A stretch of DNA of 64,000 nt, taken from Cryptomeria japonica. Its lineage: Eukaryota; Streptophyta; Pinopsida; Cupressales; Cupressaceae. The notes under the pieces were generated by a model. It was not told the origin of the DNA. It searched no databases and was given only the letters and a program-made list of their open reading frames with translations. The translations under genes and the position numbers were made by a program. Position 1 is the stretch's first letter; each line of letters begins with the position of its first letter. The stretch lies in assembly GCF_030272615.1 (NCBI RefSeq), contig NC_081406.1, positions 189,809,391-189,873,390 on the forward strand, read 5' to 3'. This document shows, piece after piece, positions 54,618-64,000 of the stretch.

Positions 54618-55668
54618 ACCAATGCATTGAAATCATAATTGTTTACATCCACGTGTTAAAGATATTAAAAAATGATATTAGTTATAACAACTTCACACAC
54701 TCATATATTATTGTTCAAATCATAAAAATTCCAAACTCGTCACTATTTAGATAATACTACGACTTTGCCATTACACCAAGCACCCTACGACTTCATACAC
54801 CCACATATTTAACAACCACATTAAAATCTGTTACGTACCGTTGGGAAACAGTAATATGATTTGAATGTGATGAAGGGGACATACATGGTACATGATACAT
54901 GAATAATGATAGGTGTAGGTATAGAAGCACATTGAAAGGTCCCCTGGATTTGATGGCTCCAACTTCCAAGTTCATCCCCTCTAGACGTGATTATGCACGT
55001 TCAATGAACCTGGACACATTGCTTTCTCCAATGACTTCAATTCATTTTATTCATTACTTTCTCCAACGACTTCAATTCCAAGATATATTCCACTTAGATC
55101 GATTTTTCTTAACATTCAAGTTTGAAAAGAGGAAAGGAAGAAGTGTTTTCTTCCTCACGTTTGAATGGTGCATTGAAACGGCAAATCTTGTGTTTTGACT
55201 GCTTACCGCAAGTATGAAATCTTCTGGGCTGTTGTCTGCTGCAATTCATTGGCTTCTGAGCTGTCTGCGCCCGCAATTTGTTTGACCTCCTTTTGCTAAC
55301 TCTATTTCCTCTATCTTCTCTATTTTATAATGTTTAATAAAATTAATAAAAAAGGAATTTACAAATTTAAGGAGGATTTTAGGGTAGAATTCTGTGAATG
55401 ATAATATAAAGTGTTTGAAAAATTTATTAAAAAATAAATTAATTTGACTCATCTTTTCATATTTTAGAATTGGGCTTAAAAAAAGTAAGATCAAGTAAGG
55501 TAAGGTGTGGTTGGGTTATCAAGTTGTGTGGCTGGATTATCTCATTATATATATATATCAAGGTTAGTGGAGCCGGGGTATTTGGAGAGGTTTTAGGTTT
55601 GGCTAATTTTCAAAAATAGGAGATTTCCAGTTGCCAAAAGTTTGAAAACAAGAACAATGGTAAAGTTT
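54618..55668. other. Non-coding stretch
   Basis: No supported gene. The short frames at 54793-55198 have no recognisable content. Confidence 0.5.
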
Positions 55669-55686
55669 AACATTAAATACAAAAAT

Positions 55687-55901
55687 ATTGTTGCTTAAGG
55701 TGCTTTTTGGACAAGATTGTTTTCAATCTAGGGTTATCCATTAGCAATAGGCAGTTTTTGTTTTTGAGGACTAAAGTAGGGATAGGGATTCGCTGGGGAT
55801 AGGGATTCGTTGATTGCCCGTAGGCAGCCATGTGTGTGCTAGTAGTGCTTTTTTCTGTGTCTTTGAGTCAGCCCCCTTGTCTTGGCTGCTTTATAATAAA
55901 A
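55687..55901 (+). mobile_element. Retroposed insert with 18-bp target duplication
   Basis: A 215-bp segment ending in an A-rich tail (ttataataaaaaa) lies between two perfect copies of AACATTAAATACAAAAAT (55669-55686 and 55902-55919). The long duplication and A-rich 3' end show target-primed retroposition. There is no tRNA-like head, and the 3' part ('gtcagcccccttgtcttgg', 'ctgctttataat') resembles a LINE 3' end, so a 5'-truncated LINE is likeliest. It contains a 21-bp internal duplication around 'gggatagggattcg'. Confidence 0.9.
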
Positions 55902-56204
55902 AACATTAAATACAAAAATTGAAATTAAACTGGCTTATACTGCTAATACCATACCCAATCTAAATGCCCTATGCATCGAGACGTCAACATTTTTATTCTT
56001 TTCTTGTTTCCTTTATTTTATCTTTCTTTTGTTTGGTTCTCTTACTTTGGTTTTTTATTTTTATTTTGTTTTTTCTTGTTTTTCCTTGTATATTCTTTCC
56101 TAGTTTTCTTTGTATTTGCCTTTCTATTGCCTTGTATTTTCTTTGTCATTCTTCTCTTTTGTTGGTTTTTTCTATGATTTTATTTTTCTCTTGTTTTTGT
56201 TGTA

Positions 56205-56256
56205 TATACACACACACAGGTGTGTGTGTGTGTGTGTGTGTGCGCGTGCACATATA
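56205..56256 (+). repeat. (CA)n/(TG)n compound microsatellite
   Basis: 'tatacacacacacagg' runs into a TG run of about 12 units and then 'tgcgcgtgcaca'. The CA and TG halves are self-complementary. Confidence 0.92.
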
Positions 56257-56549
56257 TGTATATCTAAACATATGTATATATATACACACATACACTCCAA
56301 TATTTTGTGTTGGATCTTTGTATCTATATTTTTTTCTTTTTTTTTCATTTATTTAATTATTTTCTATTTATTTTAGATTGTCTTTGTTTTCTTTTTATCT
56401 TTATTTATTTAATTTTCTCCCTATCTCGTCATGCCTCCTCCCTCTTGATGTCTATTATCAAGACACGTCTCTATCTTGTGCATGTAGATATATATGAAAA
56501 GCATGAAATTAATTTTATTATTTTTCTATTAGTTATAATATTTGAAAGC

Positions 56550-57540
56550 TAGGAAAATTAAATCTTAAACTCAATCTTTAAATAATAATAAACAATGTAT
56601 TTACTTTAATATTGATTTTATTTTTAAAATTATATAATTTAATAATTAATAGCGCATGTTTAATATAATTTTTTATATATAACTAATTAAGTGTAAAAAT
56701 TATTTTTATACTATTGTCCAGTGCATATAAAAATTAAAACCTAATAAAAAATTATAATTTTAAAAAGTAATATATAATTCTATAATATTTGTTATGTTTT
56801 TACAAGAGATCTATTGAATTATTGAAATAATGAATTCAAAATTTTAAATATTCTTATAGTAAAATAAAATAATGATTAATTAAGAAAAACAAAATAAATA
56901 AAAATTAATTTGTAAATAATAAAAATAAAATAAATTTTTATGCTAATATTATAATTCAACAAATATTTTTAGATAGAAGGAATTAAGATATATATATTTT
57001 TAATATTTAATTATTAAGAAAGTCATTAAAATATTATTAAAAAGAAATATAATAATATCATATGAATAGTACAATTTGAGTTGGTCTAGTGGTGGAGAAC
57101 TTATGCTCTTGAAATAGAGGTCACAAGTTCAAATAAATAATTTAAAATACTTATAATCAAACAATAATCAATAAATTATTTCAAATTAAATAATTAGATA
57201 ATAATAATATCAAAATATTTTTGAAAATGATAATGAAAGAATAATAAACTTAATTTTAAATGTGATGAAAATTTAATTTATTAAAAACTATATTTTAATG
57301 ATTTAATACCGATTTTTATCAAATTTATGATTAATACATTTTTAATTATAAATTATAAAATAATATGATCAACCCAAATAAAATAAATAAAAAAATCTAA
57401 AATCAAAACCCATCTTTAAAATTTAAAAAATTAAAATAAATCAAATTAAATTTATTCTCAAATTTAAAAAATATATATAACCATTTATACAAAACTCATA
57501 ATTAGATTAATAATAATCAAATTAAATATACAACTATCAA
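56550..57540. other. Very AT-rich stretch
   Basis: About a kilobase of nearly pure A/T with many 'aataaa' and 'taattta' words and no coding potential, except for the tRNA-like insert at 57077-57135. Confidence 0.6.
57077..57135 (+). mobile_element. tRNA-derived SINE-like segment
   Basis: TGGTCTAGTGG (57082-57092) fits the RNA polymerase III A box exactly, and GTTCAAATA (57127-57135) fits the B box at eight of nine positions. The intervening part ('gaacttatgctcttgaaata', 'gaggtcacaag') has the layout of a tRNA anticodon and variable region. It does not close a full acceptor stem, so it is a tRNA-derived relic, not a working tRNA gene. It stands out from the AT-rich surroundings. Confidence 0.6.
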
Positions 57541-58241
57541 TTCAACAATATTGTTGAATTTTTCTTGGCTGGTTCACTAACTTCAATAGTTTATAAAAAT
57601 GGGGTCAACTTAAGGTAGGAAAAAATTTAGTAGTAACTTGTGGTAAACAAAAACAGGTGCAGTTCGTTGAAATTCCAAACCTACGGCAAACTCCTGTTTT
57701 TTTTCTTACCAATAAAAAAAACATGCACATTCTTTATTTCAACAAATTCTAGATGAGAAAATACATGCAATTTACTTTGAACGTGGAGTTAAAATTAAAT
57801 AGATTCTTAAGTCAATGGAAGAAATTCAATGAATCTGGACATTAATTTAGATTCTTCTATTTTAATTTAATTTAATTATAAAATTCAAAAATTATCTAAT
57901 CACACATTATTTTGGTGTCTACATAGACATTGCCCATCTGCATCATACATGTTGCTCTCAATGAATGTTTGATAGGTTAACAACATAATTCAAAAGGATG
58001 TTCTTGGATGATATTTGAAGTTGATCTAAGATCTATCTTTTTAGATTAGGTTCTTTGTGTGGCTTAGTTTTTTGGATTTGAAATATGTTACGATTTTGGG
58101 TTGAATATCTAAAATTTTATAGTTACTGGTATTATAGGCATTGTACTGTTTGATTGGGTGTCTACGATTTTGTATCATTAACATAAAGATTTGACTTGTT
58201 ATTGAGGAAATTGTCAAATCTTCTCTACACACAACAAAAAT
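57541..58241. other. AT-rich non-coding stretch
   Basis: No supported feature. Confidence 0.5.
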
Positions 58242-58660
58242 CAGGGGAGAGGACCCAATAGTTGAGCATGCTAAAATAATTGTGATAACACATGTTGATT
58301 TAATGCCTAATTTTTTTGACAATATTGCACCAATAGTTCTGACTTTAAAGTTGTTATTGTTGATGATGACTACCATAATTGAATGAAATGTATCCTTTAG
58401 ATCTAAAAAGCAACAAATCATGTGATGCCACATCAGTGCATAAGTATCAATCTCACTTTTTGGGGGGGTTGTTTTGGACACCCTAGCAAAAAGCATGCTG
58501 ACGTGGCATCATATTTGATGTTGTGGCCCTGAAATCTTTGTTACAATTAGGGGACTTGCCAAGTAAGTTGTTGTAAAAAATTGGGAGTGATTTGAAAATT
58601 CCATGTAGGATTTTGAGAGGCATGAAATTAGGGTGCTCAACTGCTAGGTCCTCTCCCCTG
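58242..58660. mobile_element. DNA transposon with 27-bp terminal inverted repeats
   Basis: A left end of 27 bases at 58242 (CAGGGGAGAGGACC…TTGAGCA) and a right end at 58634-58660 are inverted repeats with three or so mismatches. Inside, 'gtgatgccacatcagtgcat' (about 58418) and 'gcatgctgacgtggcatc' (about 58493) form a second inverted pair around a G-run, so much of the 419-bp unit can fold back. There is no transposase, so it is non-autonomous. No clear target duplication is visible, which leaves its superfamily open. Confidence 0.72.
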
Positions 58661-60800
58661 TCATGCTTTTAGCACAAAATTTGTCTTATATCGAAGTACC
58701 AAAGACAAGATTGAAGATCACATCAATAATAAAGTGTTCTTAGACCATACCACAAGTGTGACCTAATTGAATGCAATTTTAATTCTTTCTCTAAATTCCA
58801 TCACAAGCTCCACAACACAAATCCAATCCTAAATATTTTTGTTTTGATCATCAATCATAATTAACAACAAAATCTTCATACATTCACAAAGAACTAAGTG
58901 TTTCTTATGTTTCTCTTATCTTTTGCATATTTCTTTCTCAATTATGATTAATTTAGATTTGTTTGTTATTAATTATTTATTGTTCAATAAGATGCCTAAA
59001 TTAATGCATGGTGTCTTTTCTACATTTTAGTGTAATCCTTACCCCACCTAGGATCTTGGCCCTATGGTTTTCCTTCTTTTTATTGTTTACATCTAATACT
59101 TTTATAATTTACTTATCTATTTTCAGTTCTAATCTCTATTTTGTGTTTATTTATTTATCTTTTTATTTCTATTAATGGTAATTCCTAAGGTTTGAACCTA
59201 TATTTCCTTGATTATTTTTATTTTTAGATATATATTTATGTGCCTTGTCTTGCTAATTTTATAATTTTGAAGCCAACTAAAACACTAACTGTTGAATCTC
59301 TTCCATCTTAATAGATTCTCCCAACACTTTTATCTATGATTTCACAGAGATGTTATTAGACACCAAAAAAAGGCTAAAATACTTCACAAGTTATAAATAT
59401 TAAAGAAAGACATTGCAACTTGACACAATGATCCATAATCTTCCATCATCTTTTAGGAGATATAATGATTACTCATGTTACATACATATGGCTAATCCTT
59501 GCTTAGGTGCATTACTCAAATTGTTTATTCCAATCATCAAGAACCTAAGAATGATGCTATCCATCATCAATATTAGAAGGTGTTTAACATCACTTCGAAA
59601 AAGTATCAATTAAAGAATTTTTACTCAATTACTTCATCCCCTTAATGTTGTATTGCATTTTTTTTAGAGGTCAATATAATCACTTTGCCATCCATTTGAT
59701 TTTTAGACACTTCTCCTCCTCTAACTCTACATTTTGTTGTCAATGCATATTGCAATTATCGTAACATCAACCTAAGAAAACAATACAATATTCAAGATTG
59801 AAGATGGTACAATACTTATTCAAAAACCTAATAATGGATGAACCTATTTTTACCTAACTCAATATATACCAACATTATACAAGTCATGCGAGAGGGAAAA
59901 TAAATACAATAAACATATTTAGAATATCTATTCATTTCTTATAAAGAGAGTATTTGTTTCATTAATGGGAATGCTAATGAACAATCTTCTCCATCCTATA
60001 TAAATCTAGTTTCTCATTTTAATATACATTCACATAATGATTCTTATTTACTCATCATCTACAACAACAAAAAAATGTGCTCATTTAGGAGTTGCTTTGG
60101 GATGTTCCAATTCTATAATACAAGACAAAATATGACACATTATCTTAAAATTATAAATTTAATAAAGAGATTAGCATGCTTTATTTCACAGTATTCTACA
60201 TTAGATAGATTTATACTTATGATCCATGGGTTGACCTTGCATATAAGACAACACCTGGCATATGATAAATATAACCCTAATTTAATATTCACTAGCAAAC
60301 TTATGCTCTACCATTATTATTTTACATAATGAAGATGCGTGTCTTGTAAATTGTTGGATATGACGAAATTTAAAAGATGAATTGTTGTTTCATATTAGAA
60401 TATTTGGTTACTAATTAGTTGGGCACTTAGTTCACAATTAAAGTTATGGGAATTCGATTGATAACTAATGTGATTTACTAATATGGACTCATTATAAACT
60501 TATGGTTGTATTGTGTAGGAAAGTAAGTGAGATGATAGGAGAAAAGAGAACATTTATACCAAATCAAATACCTCTTTGAGAAGTAACACGTTTAATCATT
60601 TTGGATTTAGAAGGAAATGAGATTTATAAATTAGGATGATTGTGTTATGGGTTTTGAGATTGTGGGTCAATTTTAAATGTGATTTAGAGAGTATTTCATT
60701 AAGCCAAGTGATGCAACTAGGGGTTAGAGTTTGAAAAACATTAATTAGGTTTTAAAATCAGATGGGCCATTAAATGGGTCTTTAAAGGGTAAGGTTTGGT
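58661..60800. other. Non-coding stretch
   Basis: No supported gene or repeat. Short frames such as 59413-59613 and 60075-60329 show no family content. Confidence 0.5.
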
Positions 60801-61823
60801 CAATTTTATTATTTTAAATTGTACAAAAATAGATCCCTATGGTCTATACCCTTGAGGTAAGGGCCAATTTGATACACGATAAAATCCTTAGGGCTTGATT
60901 TACCACTCCAAAAGTCCTCATTAACGAGTGACGAGTTTGGAGGGTGGTGAGAATAGATGGATTGTGGGTACCAATCCCCACCCCATACCTCGTTTATGAG
61001 AGAAGACTTGGGGGATGGGATGTTATAGTGTAACTTGTCTCCTCTTTATTGAGGAAAAGGCCCTCATGGAGAAGTGGATGGGGAGGTGTTGTCACCTCCC
61101 CATCCAAGGATTTCAATTTGAAACCCCTTTATATCTTGGTTGTGAATGAAGGATAGGTTACTACCTATAGCATCGTAAATTGTACACCTTTAGTTAGGGT
61201 GTCCAATTTCACACTCTCCTAACACTCATGTTTTAGTATTTCCCATTCCTATATGCATTATAAGACCTTTATCAATATTACATGAGTCTTATTCCAATTC
61301 AATACATCATCAAACTCTTAATTGGGCCCTTATTTCTATGTGTGCCCTTTATCTTTTATTATCTTGATTTGTTATTGATCCTACCCAATTTTGATTCTCA
61401 AGAGACGTTTAACTTACCTTAACATCATATATTGTTGCAGAATCCTAATTTTGGCATTAGAACCCTATTAAATCGCTTTCCTAAAAATTTGAGTTGAAAA
61501 TGTCAGGATCAAGAAGTCCAAAGCCACATGATCCTATGCATTCTGCCTTAAATTTTGCGACGATAATAAGATGGTCCTATCCTATTCATGTGAAAATATG
61601 ATAATTCTAAGTCGGCCTAAAGGTGATTTTATTATGAAATCCTTATATAAGGCATCCATATAATTCATTTCAAGATCTCATTCTTACCTCCTCATTAAGC
61701 TATCATGGACAATTCAAAAGAAACACTCCAAGAGCAGATTTAATTCTAGGAGTATCAAACTACATCAAGGCATCTTTATTTATGTTTCAATTATGATTTA
61801 ATGATGAATTTTATGTAATTATT
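60800..61823 (+). repeat. Possible Gypsy-type LTR remnant next to element D
   Basis: A GC-richer block (60830-61160) leads to 'cctttatatcttggttgtga'. Later 'atccttatataaggcatcc' gives a strong TATA-like signal at about 61641-61659, followed by 'attcatttcaagatctcatt' and 'aaacactccaagagcagat' in the style of an LTR R-U5 segment. No paired copy is in the window, so this is tentative. It contains the perfect stem at 61076-61105. Confidence 0.35.
61076..61105. repeat. Perfect 13-bp stem, 4-nt loop
   Basis: GGATGGGGAGGTG at 61076-61088 is exactly complementary to CACCTCCCCATCC at 61093-61105, with loop TTGT. The stem is GC-rich in an AT-rich setting. Confidence 0.9.
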
Positions 61824-63347
61824 GGTTGGCATATTGGGATAACTGATTGAGATGATGATGTATCGGTAAATGACCATTGGTGATGATATAATTATGATAT
61901 GATGCTTGATGATCAGTTATTTGTGTTGTCATTGATGGCAACCAGGTTTGTTTATGTTTGGTATATCATCCAAGTCATCTAAGTTATCTAAGCCTAACTG
62001 GTAATAGAATGTTTGCTAAGTTGACAGTGAATAGGTAAGCAGGAATAGACAAGGAGATGATTGCGGTAGAGATCCGTGTTGAGTTGAGTGTTGTGGTTTG
62101 CATTGTATGCTTATGACATTGTATTGAGTCTATGATTGGAACCACATCATGTTTAGAGAACCGGAAGTCATGTTTGTAATTGACTGTTGTTTATTCAGTG
62201 CAGGGTTTGAGAACCGGTATCAAGATCTTTGATCGGTGATGATTTATGGTTTGGCAGTGAATCTTATCATGTTCATAAGTTAGTGGTGAAGTCTCAAAAA
62301 CCGGGTGTGATGAAAAATAGCGAATATAAATATTTACACCAAAACATTAATATATTATTTTAAGCGCGTACATGGAGCGAATTTCTTGGAAAACAATGAA
62401 GTGCTTAGCAAAATGTGTTAAGGGTTTGGCAACTTATCAGATCAATGTGCGGTGATGTGTTATGATCATTCAACAACTGTAATTGTCTTGAAATTTGTTG
62501 TAATGATTTATGTAATGAATTGTAATTATTTGTAATGATCTGATATGATCTATGATGTAGATTCATTGTAAGTTAGGGTTATGTAACCGACCTAATTGTA
62601 AAGTCTATTTAGGTCAAGTTTTAGAAGGTTTAGTGTGTCGGTGATCAGAGAAGGAAAGTGTGTCACCAGATTGAGATGTCGGCATGTGTGAAGCAAATTG
62701 GAGTTGAAATGGATCTGTACTAGAAAGCAGAGAGTGCATTGATCAGATCATTTATCTGTTGTTTCCTAACAGTTGCAACAATATTAAAATCCCTTAACCG
62801 GGTAGGTCTTAACAAGGCTGATCTTGTAAATCCCTTAACAGGGTGGCTCATTAATTTGGGTTTAAATCCTTTTAGCAAGGTTACTCCTAACAGAAAAGAG
62901 CTCCTAACATAGATGAGGTTAAAATCCCTTCACTGAGTGACTCCTAATAGGGTCTTCTCTTAACGGGGCATTATTGTAAAGCTCCTAACTAGGCTAGGCC
63001 TTTAACATGGCGCATTCCAAAAGAGTGCAAATATTTTGTGGGTACCAATTCCCACCGTGGTTTTTCCCATTTGGGTTTCCATGTGAAAAATATTTGTATT
63101 CATGTTGTGGATGGATTGTTGAGTTATTCATTTGATGTCCTTACTATGTTTGCTTAATGATGACCACTTAAGTTGCTACCAGTAATGTTTTGGTAAATAT
63201 GATTTAAATGACTGTTTGATCAGCTATTGATACTGGTTATGAATTGTTTTTGGTGAAGTGTTTTCAAATTGGTGAAAAGTTTACAACTTATTGTTAGTAC
63301 TGATTCACCCCCCCCCTCTCAGTAACAACCAGATCCTCACATTAACA
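61824..63347 (+). repeat. 5' LTR of element D
   Basis: Starts at 'ggttggcatattggg', where the family has TGTTGGCAT, so the first two bases are changed or the boundary is shifted slightly. Ends CACATTAACA. It has the family's 'cccttaaccgggt' and 'tcctaacag' repeats at about 62790-62990 and a run of nine or ten C near 63307. Confidence 0.88.
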
Positions 63348-63349
63348 AT

Positions 63350-63361
63350 TGGTATCAGAGA
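63350..63361 (+). other. Primer binding site of element D
   Basis: TGGTATCAGAGA, two bases after the LTR. It matches the initiator-Met-type site of A, B and C except for the last base (C to A). Confidence 0.85.
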
Positions 63362-63412
63362 ATTAGGTCCTCTTTGTGCAAAAGCTTAACCGCTTGAGGA
63401 AAAGATCTGAAG

Positions 63413-64000
63413 ATGATGAAGAAGGAGGGTTCCAAAATCACTAAGGAGAACTACAGGTTATGGAGTGATAGAATTAATATTTACATCAAAGGTATGGGTG
63501 TTCAGTTCTGGCAGCATGTTATTACTAAGTATGTACCTCCTATCGGTTCTCTAATAGCAGATCAACTTAAGGAGCAAAACGAAAGCATTCAAGCATTAGA
63601 AGCCATTGTAAGTACACTTTCTGATACTGAATATATTGTTGTCCATGGTTTAGAAATTGATTTTGAAGTTTGGGAGAAGTTAGAATTAATCTATGGTGGT
63701 GATAAGCATGTTCAAAAGGCTAAAGAAGAAAGCGTTAGAGGAAATTTTGATGATATGAGAATGATGGAAGGAGAAAATAACACTCAGTATGGACGGAGGA
63801 TAAAAGAAGTTGTCGGTGGAATTAAAAGTGCTTGTGGTACTATAGAAGAAGAAACTATGGTGAGTAAAATGCTTAGAATCCTATTGCCTGTCTATGCTAT
63901 TAGAGTGTCTTATATTCAAGAGTTGAGGTCAATTAGCAATGATAAGGTTATTGTTGATTCTTTGATTGGTAAGCTCATTGCTTTTGAGTTGAATAGTTTT
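63413..64000 (+). CDS. Copia gag (start of gag-pol), element D, partial
   Basis: Open for 196 codons from the ATG at 63413 to the window end with no stop. It begins MMKKEGSKITKENYRLWSDR, aligned with element B's gag, and continues KGMGVQFWQHVITKYVPP, then EVWEKLELIYGGDKHVQKAK and RIKEVVGGIKSACGTIEEET, the UBN2-type gag core. The zinc knuckle and pol must lie beyond the window. Gag forms the cytoplasmic particle that packages element RNA and the initiator tRNA. At 14287 and 14362 of element B, stops replace Gln codons that are intact here. Confidence 0.88.
   Translation, partial: MMKKEGSKITKENYRLWSDRINIYIKGMGVQFWQHVITKYVPPIGSLIADQLKEQNESIQALEAIVSTLSDTEYIVVHGLEIDFEVWEKLELIYGGDKHVQKAKEESVRGNFDDMRMMEGENNTQYGRRIKEVVGGIKSACGTIEEETMVSKMLRILLPVYAIRVSYIQELRSISNDKVIVDSLIGKLIAFELNSF

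Larger units (their letters stand above)
61824..64000 (+). mobile_element. Copia LTR retrotransposon D, cut by window end
   Basis: A 5' LTR (61824-63347), primer site and gag start are present; the rest lies beyond 64000. The LTR shares its internal order with those of B and the solo LTR at 50857. The visible coding part has no stop, unlike A, B and C, so this may be the youngest copy here. Confidence 0.9.

Noticed and set aside
55964-56552. Overlapping hydrophobic plus frames up to 130 codons
   Set aside because: They are Phe/Leu-rich only because the DNA is T-rich; three overlapping phases are open at once and none matches a family.
57077-57135. Working tRNA gene
   Set aside because: The acceptor stem does not pair and the B box lacks its final C, so a SINE-type relic fits better.
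58041-58496. 151-codon minus frame
   Set aside because: It runs across the end and interior of the TIR element and has no recognisable motif.

Overview
This is nuclear DNA from a plant with a large, repeat-rich genome. Low GC, one conserved intron-split plant gene, several layers of decayed plant LTR retrotransposons, a decayed PPR-type reading frame and LINE remnants all point to a seed plant. A gymnosperm such as a conifer is my best guess, but the window alone does not prove it. Almost every open frame in the window is retrotransposon debris or a chance frame.

Layout. (1) 7-7283: a complete but decayed minus-strand Copia element (A) with two ~1.35 kb LTRs, an initiator-Met-type primer binding site, a polypurine tract and broken gag-pol. 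(2) 7433-8166: solo LTR of a Gypsy-like family, seen again on the minus strand at 34469-35236. (3) 9493-20894: a minus-strand Copia-like element (C) with short LTRs and no recognisable integrase or reverse transcriptase. It was split by a plus-strand Copia element (B, 12606-20123) that is flanked by a perfect 5-bp target duplication. (4) 20895-34400: AT-rich repeat-derived DNA holding an array of diverged ~250-bp repeats, three copies of a small inverted-repeat transposon, a decayed PPR frame and a (CT)54 microsatellite. (5) 34400-43800: Gypsy-like LTR with leader, Copia-like LTR scrap, a LINE 3' end followed directly by a 162-bp (TAA)n array, and another LINE-like tail. (6) 44528-46611: the only convincing host gene, an eight-exon minus-strand gene for a ChaC/GGCT2-type gamma-glutamylcyclotransferase; its exons join into a 192-residue frame. 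(7) 47640-50200: LINE RNase H and ORF1 fragments and an unrecognised acidic-tailed decayed frame. (8) 50857-52517: solo LTR of the element B family with a perfect AGAAT duplication. (9) 53344-60800: tandem duplications, a ~190-bp near-perfect hairpin, a 215-bp retroposed insert with an 18-bp target duplication, a tRNA-derived SINE-like segment and a 419-bp terminal-inverted-repeat element. (10) 61824-64000: the 5' LTR, primer binding site and uninterrupted gag start of a third Copia element (D), which runs off the window end.

How the parts relate. Elements A, B, D and the solo LTR at 50857 share an initiator-Met-type primer site where one is present and, near the LTR end, a C-rich 'gattcaccccccc' stretch. 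B, D and the solo LTR are one family. Elements A, B and C each carry a different substitution in the protease Asp-Ser-Gly triad, and the stops in B are mostly Gln/Arg codons turned to stops by C-to-T change, so all three look inactive. D is the only one whose visible coding part is intact. The host gene shows no transposon insertion in its exons.
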